Shown here: positions 41,922-51,800 of the stretch, piece after piece
How positions within the stretch are numbered: position 1 is the first letter of the stretch
How the letters are laid out: every line of letters starts with the position of its first letter
Source of the DNA: Tritrichomonas musculus
Lineage: Eukaryota > Parabasalia > Tritrichomonadida > Tritrichomonadidae
Length of the DNA: 64,000 nt
Assembly (NCBI GenBank): GCA_039105265.1
Contig: JAPFFF010000004.1
Span: 6,181,501-6,245,500, forward strand
Reading direction: 5' to 3'
Notes under the pieces: generated by a model
Seen by the model: only the letters and a program-made list of their open reading frames with translations
Told to the model about the DNA's origin: nothing
Database searches by the model: none
Position numbers and translations under genes: made by a program

Positions 41922-42340
41922 TAAAAAAAGATTTTTGATCATTTTAAGCTCTTTTTTCTAATATTGTAGTTAACTCTGATAGATATTTTTTAAAAATTAA
42001 TGTTGTATTGAGCGTTTTAGAAAATAGTAATATTTTTTCATTTCTCTTAAATTTTGTTATAATTTATTTTTTTCATATTAGCACATTTATACAAATTTTA
42101 AATTTATATAAAATTTAATTATTTTATTTAATATAATAAGATAATTTCATTTTTACATTTTTCACCTCTATTTATCGAATAAAATTTTACAATTCATCGG
42201 ATCGTGAGACCATTTATCGGACGGTTAGAAAAACGTATTTATCGATACTCATCATTCATCGGACGGTTTTTTATCGATATTATCGGATTATCGATAAATA
42301 TCCGATGACCAATAAAACGGTTTATCGATAAACATCCCTG
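41827..42340. mobile_element. hAT-like element remnant at the array edge
   Basis: The right end is aaacatccctg (ending 42340), the complement of the cagggatgttt start typical of many hAT elements. Dense subterminal motifs precede it (atcggacgg twice, tatcgata several times). The left side begins acatcgatagcttccgataa directly at the array breakpoint, which is also hAT-like, but a matching terminal repeat and 8-base target duplication are not seen. No transposase is present. The element may have caused the truncation of copy 5. Confidence 0.4.
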
Positions 42341-42559
42341 TAATATTTATTCGTTCCACGTTTTTTGAAAAAAGCCATAAAAGAAAAGGTATTTTAATGT
42401 AATTAATATTTCAATAAAATGGGTTAATTATGTAGATATTTTTAATAATCTTATTTTTAAAAAATTGCAATTTTTTATCATAGAAACAAAGAAAAAAAAT
42501 TTTTTTGATCGTTAAGGACAAATATCAAGGTCATTGGAGACTACCGCCTTAAGATTTTT

Positions 42560-43360
42560 ATTTTGACAGAGGTATTCACCTTAAGTGACTTAACGGTCAT
42601 TTTTCTTCTTTAAAATGTATTTTTAATTTTTTGAGCTAAATACAGATTATTTTTATTTCTTTTTATCATCAAAATAATCTATAAAATGTTTAAATGACGA
42701 TTTGAATATTAAATTGAAGAAAAAATCATATTTTAGTTAACAATATAATTATATCATTTTATTTATAACATCGAATATATTTTGGATATCTTCATTATTC
42801 CAAAGTATTGTCACAATAAATGAAAATTTCTAATTATTTCCTAATTCAGAAACTGCAAAATCTGCATTCTTCATACTTTCAAACCCAAAAAGCATTTTTA
42901 AAGAAAAACAGATGATAACTTCAAAAATTGTCTTTATATGATTCTACATCTTTAATATAATGATTATATTGGCCATGAGAATTTATTCCTAGAAGCATTA
43001 GTGATTTTATGCGGCCAATTTTTTGGAAAATATGTTTCATTTATTAGACTCAAAATAAAAAATAAACGTTTTTTAACGTACATATTATTACAAAAATATT
43101 CAAAATTTTTAATAAAATTAAAGTGGCATTTGGGAACATTTTTCTTTCAATTTTTTTCTACGATATTTTACGGTTTTGAATGGCTCATAAACATTGAAAA
43201 AAATAATTTTTTTTATAAAATCGAATTTTCTCAAAAACTAGCGCATAAATAATTTTGCAATTTTTAATGTATCATTTATTAAATAAATGCGCTTTAATTT
43301 TTATATTTTTTTAAAAAAATACAGTCAAAATCCTCAAAGTGAATACCTCTATTTTGACAG
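42560..43360. repeat. Inverted repeat pair bounding about 0.8 kb
   Basis: The left arm ttttgacagaggtattcacc is answered on the right by gtgaatacctctattttgac (43340-43359), the reverse complement with small indels. This could be a decayed terminal-inverted-repeat element. No target duplication or transposase was found. Confidence 0.4.
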
Positions 43361-43510
43361 ACTGTCAAAACTCGGCTATTATTAAGTAAAAACTAATTAT
43401 TTTTTAATATTATATTTTGTTATTATGATTAAATAAGCATGTCAGATAGTCCCATTTTACTTTTTCTAATCCAAATGGGATTAAAATCTGGGATTTATGG
43501 GATTTTGTTA

Positions 43511-43640
43511 TTATAACCATATTATTATTAAAGTATTTAATATAACCATATTATTGTAAATTTATTATAACCATATTATTATGAATTTAAATTATAACCA
43601 TATTTCTGTGATTTTAAAGTAACCATATTTTTGTTAAAAT
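43511..43640. repeat. Degenerate tandem repeat of a TATAACCATATT motif
   Basis: About five units built on ataaccatattattrt at irregular spacing of roughly 25-30 bases. Confidence 0.6.
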
Positions 43641-43723
43641 ATACTAATCCCATTAAATTGAAAGGGATTTTCTCAATTTTGAGAGAGTTCTATTCAATTT
43701 TCTGAGATTTATCGGATTTTATC

Positions 43724-43840
43724 ATTCAATCTTGGGATTAGAGTATTGAATTTTAGGTTTTCATGGGACTAGAGTATTGAATTTTGGGATTTGATGGGAT
43801 GAAAGTATTGAATTTTGGGATTAAAAGGGATTGTTGTATT
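43724..43840. repeat. Degenerate tandem repeat of a GAGTATTGAATTTTGGGATT motif
   Basis: About four imperfect units, roughly 30 bases apart, directly following another set of imperfect gggatt-rich repeats. Confidence 0.6.
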
Positions 43841-44803
43841 CAATAAAAGGTAGGGAAAACCAAAATACATTCAATTTTTTTTTAAATCTTTGGGATTTTC
43901 ATGAAAAAAAATTATTTATTTATCATTGTCAAAAAGTCAAAGGAAAAAGATATAATATAAAACGAAAATTAACAAATAGTGCTATTTTACATGATAACAT
44001 TTCATTAAAGCAGATTAATGCTTTAAAAATGATCAAATTATTTCTTTAAATTGAAGTTATTTGTCTGAATTTGAAATTTTATAGAGTAATTCATTATTAT
44101 ATCAATAAATTCTTTTCATAAAACATACTTTTTAAGAAAAAAAGGTATTAAATTTTATTATTTATTATTTAATATTATTTATTTTAAAATTATCATATAT
44201 GAATGATATGTTTTGATGTATAAAATATGAAACTGAATTCTTTTCATTCAAAAAAGAAATAGTTTTACCTGAATAGCTATGTAAATATGAATATAAAAAA
44301 AAATGATGATAATTTCAATCGAACCATAGAAATTGTAAAACAGTTAAATTGAAATTAATAACCATTGAGATAAAAAATAAATTTGGTTTTAAAAATGATT
44401 ATTTTATCTTATTCATTTCAATTAATTATATATGATTGAAGCAACAAAAAAATGATAAAATGGCATATTACACAGAATATCTTAATAAATAAATTTGTGA
44501 ACTTAAAAGGTCAACAAATGCTCAACAGAAATCTACTCAATTTTTTGAATCAAATACGATCAAGAAAGGTCAAATAATTGCTTTTATATATATATATTAA
44601 TTATTGTAAAAATTTTTGAATTACTGCATTGCACTTTCTTTTACAATTTGAAAATATGTTTTTATAAATATATATACGTTCAATATAAAATATCAAAATT
44701 AAAAATAAAAAAAAAATATGAAATTAAAATGGAAATCTAAAAATAATTTTCTCATTACTTGACAGTTAATGTAATTTTAATATTTTATTTTATTTTATAA
44801 TAG

Positions 44804-44853
44804 TATTATAATATAATTATAATATAATTATAATATAATTATAATATAAAATA
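44804..44853. repeat. Short AT tandem repeat, 11-base unit
   Basis: About four head-to-tail copies of attataatata. Confidence 0.8.
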
Positions 44854-45553
44854 ATATGCTACCTAATAAAAATATAAAGTTATACTCATTTATAAAATAA
44901 CTGTTCTTATAACTTTTTGTGCAATGTATTCAATTATTTTGTTATAGATTTGAATTGATTTAAATCAACGTGTTTTTGATCCATTCAATTTTTTTATCTA
45001 AATATCTAATAATATTTTGTAGTTGTGTCTCGTATTTAAATAAACAAATAAATATTTAAAATACTTAGATAAAGTTTCCATAATTGGTAATATATATTCT
45101 ATCATTATTGACTTTATTATTTATTTTACATTTAGATACAACTTCGTGACAGCTAAATTATTTTATAAGTTGCTTTATTATCATTATGAATCGTTTAACT
45201 GTATTATTATTTTGATTAGGATTAATTTATTTTTTAAAAAAACAATTTCTTGACAGCAAAAATTTTGCAAATCACGTTAAACAATCAACATCATGACATC
45301 TAAATCATTTTATTATTTTATTTTATTATTTCACAATATTGGTTTTATTTTAACGTGACAGCATCGTCTAGTTTTTTTTTTTTTTTTTTTTTTTTAGTAA
45401 ATGATCTAAATCCCAAAAAGAAAAAAAAATTATTCCCATTTTCGAATTTTAATCCCAATGTATCAACCTTAGATTAAATATGTTTGCAACTAAAAATTTA
45501 TTATTTTAATATAATAGCAATAATATATTTGTATTTTTTTTTTTTTTAATTAA

Positions 45554-47668
45554 GGTACAAATCCAATACGTTAAATAACCGTCTTTTTTTTTTGACATTT
45601 ATAAATGGTCGCTTATTTTAGATATTTTCAAGTTTTCAATATAAATAAAAAAAGTGTTCCTTTTGAATCTTTTATGATTAAAATCTTTTTAAAAATTATA
45701 GTAAATAAAAATATTGAGCGTGATGTATTAATTCTTAATAATAATACTCAAATTTGTTAATCAACTGAATATATCTTGAATTTAGCTTTTTTATTGAAAT
45801 TAATATTCCCAATATGTTAGCAGGTTACGAAATTCAAGGTATTTTTTGATTTTTAATAAAAATAATATTATCCAAAAAGGGCATAAACTTGATTAGATAG
45901 AAAAAAATTATATATTCATAGATAAAATAAAGATATACATGTAGAGATGTCCAATACAATAGCAAATCAACAGACATATATATGTTCAAAGGTTAACTTA
46001 TAAAGCTTTTTATATCTCATTATTTAGAAAGTGTTTCTTTTATTAAATGTTTATTTGTTGAATATTCATAATAATATAAAAGTATTTATGATTATAAATG
46101 GAGATATATTAGTTTTAAAATGTTGATTTTAACTTTTTAAAACAGAGTAGTATTTCATTGCTAATATTTGGTTAAATTGTTATATTTATAATATTATATT
46201 TATATTTAAATATTTTGATAAATTTTGTAATGTAGGAAAAAAGATATTTTATTATCAAATAATAACTTTTTGATAAATTATCTATTTTATATGATGAAGA
46301 TTTGATAAGATTCGATGAAAAATGAGAGGTGAATGAAGAAAATTTTGAGGGAAATTTGTTTGAAATAACAGTATTATTATCTATATTTATCTCTTTATAA
46401 AAATAAACTTTATAAATATAAATCATTTATTCATGCTAATATATTAGTAATAAATTAAATTATTAACATCATTAAATGGATAAACTGTCATTTTTCATCA
46501 AAAAATTAAAAAGATTTATTATATTTTATAAAATGAAATAATCCGTTATTTTCCAATTTTATTTTTAATATATCTTGAAATTTACAATTAATTTTTTTAA
46601 AATATTCTTTAATATAAGCTTTAACTAAAACATATAAATATATTAATATGTTACCAAGAAATTAAATGACGAAAAGTCCGTCCTTGTAATTATAGAAATG
46701 TGATAAAGAATGTATTAAAGTGGCGAGAAAAAGTTGCCAACGGCGGGAAATAGTTGCCAACGATGACCTTTTTAAGGATATATTTAAATGAAAGTTATAA
46801 TTAATTATATTTAAATTATATTAAATATTATTAATATGTAATAAAAAGTAATAATTAAAAAAATATGAAGATATATATATATCTTATATTCAATGCTCAA
46901 TTGAAATGCTAAGAAAAAGTTAACATAAAAATTTTTAAAAAATTAACAAAATTTGTTTAAAAAAATGAAACATAAACATTTTTTTATAATTTAAAATGCA
47001 ACAAATAATGAAACAATGATTTCTTTTTTATATCGCATTGTTTAAATGCTGAAAAAATGCTTTTAAGGCCACCGTTGGCAACTTTTTCCTGTCGTTGGCA
47101 ACTTTTTCAGGCATCTATATTTCAATATTATTTCAATTTTATTTCAAAAAAATGGTTAGCAATATTTTACAAAAATATTTTTATATTGCATATATTATAC
47201 TTATATTTATGTTTAAAACATGAATTATTCATATAATAAATACATGAATATATATAATATAATTAATTTGTTAATAATAAAGAAATATACGAGAGAACAA
47301 AACAATTTAAATATTTTATTTTTGAATAATTATTTTTTATATTTCAATTGAAATTAACTGAAAATTATATATTTGAAATAAAATTATTAGAAGTTTTAAA
47401 TTAAAATATCTTGAAATATTTTTATATTAAACCATATTATTATATTTTAAAACTTTTAATAATACGATAAAACACTTTTAAACATACAAATATCTATTAA
47501 ATTTAATAGAAACTCTGTAATTGGATTATTCGTTTTTTTTTCACCTTATAAAATAAAGTTCAGAATCACAAATCTGACACTATTCAAATTCAAACTTTTT
47601 CCGAGGGGTCGCTTTTCACAAAAAATAAACGTTCACAGGTCAAATAAATAACGTATTGGATTTGTACC
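45554..47668. mobile_element. TTAA-flanked terminal-inverted-repeat element, 2.1 kb, non-autonomous
   Basis: The left end GGTACAAATCCAATACGTTA (45554-45573) is repeated exactly, inverted, at 47649-47668. Each end is flanked by TTAA (45550-45553 and 47669-47672), the target duplication used by piggyBac-type and some other DNA transposons. The ends do not begin with the CCC usual for piggyBac, so the superfamily is uncertain. No transposase frame is visible inside, so it is non-autonomous. It carries another terminal-inverted-repeat element (46723-47112). Its right end is 46 bases before the ATG of the kinase-like gene. Confidence 0.7.
46723..47112. mobile_element. MITE-like element with 48-base terminal inverted repeats
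   Basis: The left arm has two direct copies of agttgccaacg (gagaaaaagttgccaacggc, then gggaaatagttgccaacgat). The right arm has the complement twice (accgttggcaactttttcct, then gtcgttggcaactttttcag). The centre is AT-rich and non-coding. The element lies within the TTAA-flanked element. No certain target duplication was seen. Confidence 0.65.
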
Positions 47669-47714
47669 TTAAATAACCAATATTTTGAAATGTATTCAAA
47701 ATTTCCATATTTAG

Positions 47715-48650
47715 ATGAGTATCCAATTTGTTGATTTATTCTTCAATACAGGAAATTTTGTTTTAAAAAAACCCATTGGTACTGGATCCTTTGCAAATGT
47801 TTATGTTGCAGAAGATTCTTCCAGTGGAGAATTATTTGCTGCGAAAATTTATAAAGAGACAGATGAATACAGCCAAAAAATTTTTAATCGTGCAGCAGTA
47901 GCATCAAATAGTTTAAACCATCCCCTAATTCTCAAATTCTATGGTATTAATTATCATTCTTTTGAAGATACATCTCGTCTACAGCCAACAATTCTACTAG
48001 AACTCTGTCAAAAAGGGTCTCTTGGTTCTTTTTTAGCGAAGGAGAATAAAGGTGTTCCCGATGAAAACTGGACTCCAACCAAAAAATATATAATATTACT
48101 CGGAATTGCTCATGCTATGAAATATATGCACGATCGAGGCATAATTCATAGGGATTTAAAGCCATACAATATTCTTATCGATGACAATTACCATCCAAAG
48201 ATTGGTGGCTTTTCAATGTGCAAAATTTTCCCTCATCCTTTGACAATCTCAGCGGAATATGAAATGACATCAAATGTTGGTACCCCCTTGTATATGGCCC
48301 CTGAAATATTCGGTGATAAAGACCAATACGGATGTGGAGTCGATGTTTATTCTTTCTCAATTCTTGCTTATGAAGTTGTCACTGGAAAACTCCCTTACAG
48401 CATGGAAAAAATGAGTGCTTATAAGCTTTATCGATCTGTCGCTTCCGGACTGAGGCCCGAATTGACTGGTGAGATCACAAAGCCAATGAAAGACCTCCTT
48501 TGTCGTTGTTGGAGTGAAGACATTGACCAAAGACCTTCTTTTGATGATATTTTTAAGATGTTATCAAAAGATCCCAAATTATATTTCAAAGAAGACCTTA
48601 ATGAAGAAGAAATTCATGATTTTATTCAATTTTTGAATGATTCTCAATAA
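47715..48650 (+). CDS. TKL-type protein kinase-like protein, probable pseudokinase
   Basis: A 311-residue kinase-domain protein. Present: the glycine loop GTGSFANV (22-29), the ATP-anchoring Lys44 in FAAKIY, HRDLKPYN (145-152), the APE motif at 195-197, and a normal C-lobe ending CWSEDIDQRPSFDDIFKML. Missing: the DFG motif is replaced by GFS at 165-167 (KIGGFSMCK), losing the Mg-binding Asp, and the alpha-C Glu position is Ala60 (FNRAAVASNSLNHP). With both lost, catalysis is doubtful, and a scaffold or regulator role fits better. The domain fills the whole protein, with a short acidic C-terminal extension. A mobile-element end lies 46 bases before the ATG, so its promoter may have been displaced or supplied by that element. 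Confidence 0.88.
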   Translation: MSIQFVDLFFNTGNFVLKKPIGTGSFANVYVAEDSSSGELFAAKIYKETDEYSQKIFNRAAVASNSLNHPLILKFYGINYHSFEDTSRLQPTILLELCQKGSLGSFLAKENKGVPDENWTPTKKYIILLGIAHAMKYMHDRGIIHRDLKPYNILIDDNYHPKIGGFSMCKIFPHPLTISAEYEMTSNVGTPLYMAPEIFGDKDQYGCGVDVYSFSILAYEVVTGKLPYSMEKMSAYKLYRSVASGLRPELTGEITKPMKDLLCRCWSEDIDQRPSFDDIFKMLSKDPKLYFKEDLNEEEIHDFIQFLNDSQ

Positions 48651-48848
48651 TTTAAAAAAAAAAAAAATTAATTATATATTTAAAACCTTTTAAATGAAGA
48701 TTAAACTATTAAATAAATAAGTTTTTTTCATATTTAATATCATTTTTCTGAGGATAAATATATTTTTTATTACCTATATTTTTGAAAGGAAAAAAAATTA
48801 TATTGGCCATTTATCCATTTAAAATTAAAATTTGGTTAATATAGTTTA

Positions 48849-51800
48849 ATGTATCACCAATATGCTTATAATAATCAAGTCGATGCTCATATTGCATTCA
48901 TAAAAGATCCAAATCTAAAAAAAGAAAAGCAAAATTTGCAAGCTCCATATAATTATTATCAATATCAACAAATAGGTACCAAAAGGCTCTGTTTATTACA
49001 ATCTGAATTTCCTGTTGAAATTTTTAGCATTATGCCAAAGCTTTTTGTTATCACAGCCAATAATAATATTCCCCATAATTTTAATATCGCAATGATAAAA
49101 GACACGAGTCAGTTAATCTCAAGATTACTAGCCAATGATACTGAATGTCTAGAATATCATCTTGAATTTGATGATGATCTCAACATTCTTGAAAAGTTTG
49201 AAAAAATATTTCGAGGTGAAGAAGAAACTTTGAATGATGATGAATTCCAATTATTACGTAAAATTACCAAATCCCTAGAGATGGAAAATTCGATTAATTT
49301 CTACAAAAGCACTCTTTTTTCAACGCATAAAGAAATGACAGTTGGCATAAATTTTCCTCAATTCATCAGTTATCTTAAATACGGCGCTCCACAGACATTT
49401 GTTATCAAAACGCACAAAAAACAGTATAAATGCAACATTTTTGGTGTTTATTCATCACAAATTTTGTGTGATTTATTATTAAAAGATCCAAAAATTGACA
49501 GTTATGAATATGACTTTGACGATGAACTTGATGAATTCCAACTAATTTGTGATCTTTTCAACTTTAAAGATATAAAGATAACATCTAATAACATGAATTC
49601 ATTAAATGACATTATTAATGACTTACAAATCACATATTTGATTGAAAAAATCAACGATTTCGTTGAAGATTATCAAAAAGTGTCAAAAACAATTGATGAT
49701 GAACAAATCATTGTTGATTCAATTGAAGAAGTTTTTAATTGGTTGTATAAAATTAAAGATTTGAATGTAGAAACCGTTAAAAACCTCCTTCTTGAATCAA
49801 ATTGGATTTCAACTGAAGAAAACGTGCAAGAATTGACTGCTTTTCTTCTTCAAGTAATTAATTGTGATTCAACTTATCATCCTTATTTAATTGAGTTAAT
49901 AATTGAGCTTGATAAAGAAGCAAATGAAACGAATTCATTGAAAATATTGATGCCTTTTATTATTCGTAAATTGTTCTTCTCATTTGGAGAATCATTACTT
50001 AATTGTTCATTTGTTTACAAGTTGTTTAAAAAAGGTTTCGTTGAACAAAATCTGTTAAAAAAAAATTTCATTAAAGTTTTCAATCCCGACAATCATAACA
50101 GATCAAAAGCGAAGCGAATGTTTGACACTTACGATAATAATAAAAAGCTGGATAATTTGATTTGTTGGTTCTATCCAGAATTGAAAGAAATTGATGAAAT
50201 TAAAGATAAAATTGTGATGAGAAAAGGTGAATTTATTTCACGTTTCATTGATTCATATTTTCCTGAAAATGTTGAGAATTATAACAGAATGAGAGACAAT
50301 GGTGAGCCTGATGATGAGTTAACAAAAGCTTTACGTTATGACGATATTGACACTTTGCAATCAATCATAATTAAAAATGGTCTTTTATATGATAGTAATA
50401 ATCAACAAAGGTCAAAAGGATTCACCAGTTTTATGTCTAGTTTTACGAATCAAAAAAATTTATTGAATGCTTCCGTTCCTTTTAATTTATATGAAAATTT
50501 TGTCTCGAATGGGAATATAAATTACATTGATTATTCTGCTGCTTATGGATCATTGAAATGCTTTAAATATCTGTTATTAAATCATGCACAAATTAATGAA
50601 TCAACGTTTGATTATGCTGTTTTTGGAGGCAATATTGAAATCATAAAAATAGTGAATCAAAACGTTAAAAAAATTGACAATAGTAATGAAAAAATAAGTT
50701 ATTATTATATGAATAAAAATGAGCGAAATGATCAAAGATTTCCTTCAATTATCAAGCATCAGAATGACATTTTTAATTGGGTCTTTCAAGAAAGATATGA
50801 AGGAAAACAAACCAATGACAATTTGATAAGTAAATTATTATTAAGTTCAGCAGCGAATGGAAATGCGCATGCATTAATTGAGATCATTGATAAAGGCTAC
50901 AATTTCTTATGTAATTCGCATGAAATTATTCGTTTGTGTTCGAGAAACGGTTTTTATTTATACACGAAATTATTCATTAGTATTATGAAATCAAAGAAGA
51001 ATGATTTGTATCTTGATTATTCTTCTTCAGTTTATTTTGGAAATCTTTCCATTTTTAAACTTTTTCATGAAAGTATGAAATCACATTACGATCTTCGATC
51101 AGCGATATCATTAGCCATTGAATACAATTATAATAATATTATTCAATACTTTTTCCAAGTTTTAATCAAAGAAGATTTTCAAGTTACACAAGACATTGTT
51201 TATTCATGTTTAAGTAGTTCAATTACGGTGAATAACAACGATATTTTTAATTATTTAATTGAACAATTTAAAATTGAAAATCCAAATATTTTTAATCATT
51301 TTAAAAAGCTTAATCAATTGCTATCAAAGGCTTGTTTACTTGGTAATATTGAAGTAGCCAAAATAATTACGGATTTAATCATTAATGATAATCCTAAAGA
51401 TGATTTTACGACACCTTTTTTCAATGCTGCTATTTCAGGGAAAATTGAAATTTGTAATTATTTAATCGAAAAGAAATTATTCATTAATTTTGAAAATCTA
51501 TCTTATCAAGTATTAAAGCTTTCATCAATCAAAGAAGAAATATTTTCATTAATGATTGAAAACGCAGATCAAGAATCTAAAGAAATATTTCTTAATATTT
51601 ATTTGGAACAAGCAATAATGAAGAATAACAAAGGACTGATTAAATATTTGATTCAAAAGGGAGCATCATGTGTGAATTCTTTATTTAATGCAATTAATAC
51701 GCATGATATTGAACTTGTTAATTTAATACTTGAATATAATAACAAGCCTTCTTTTATTAATAAAAGATCTAAAGATGGAACAGCTTTATATATCTCAGTG

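Larger units (their letters stand above)
42341..45549. other. Gene-free, repeat-rich region right of the array
   Basis: No convincing gene. It holds an inverted-repeat pair (42560-43360), tandem repeats (43511-43640, 43724-43840, 44804-44853), scattered tgacagc words (45148, 45254, 45359) and a long T run near 45374. The minus strand near 42845-43015 reads short protein-like stretches (IKSLMLLGINSHGQYNHYIK) that I could not identify. The open frames at 43001-43252 and 43831-44049 look like chance. Confidence 0.4.

Noticed and set aside
43001-43252. 83-codon plus-strand open frame
   Set aside because: Its composition follows the AT-rich background (Lys/Phe/Ile/Leu); no recognisable motif.
46172-46426. 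84-codon minus-strand open frame inside the TTAA-flanked element
   Set aside because: Low-complexity composition and no transposase motif.
41827-47714. Polinton/Maverick or retroelement
   Set aside because: No integrase, polymerase B, capsid or reverse transcriptase similarity was seen; only short non-coding elements.
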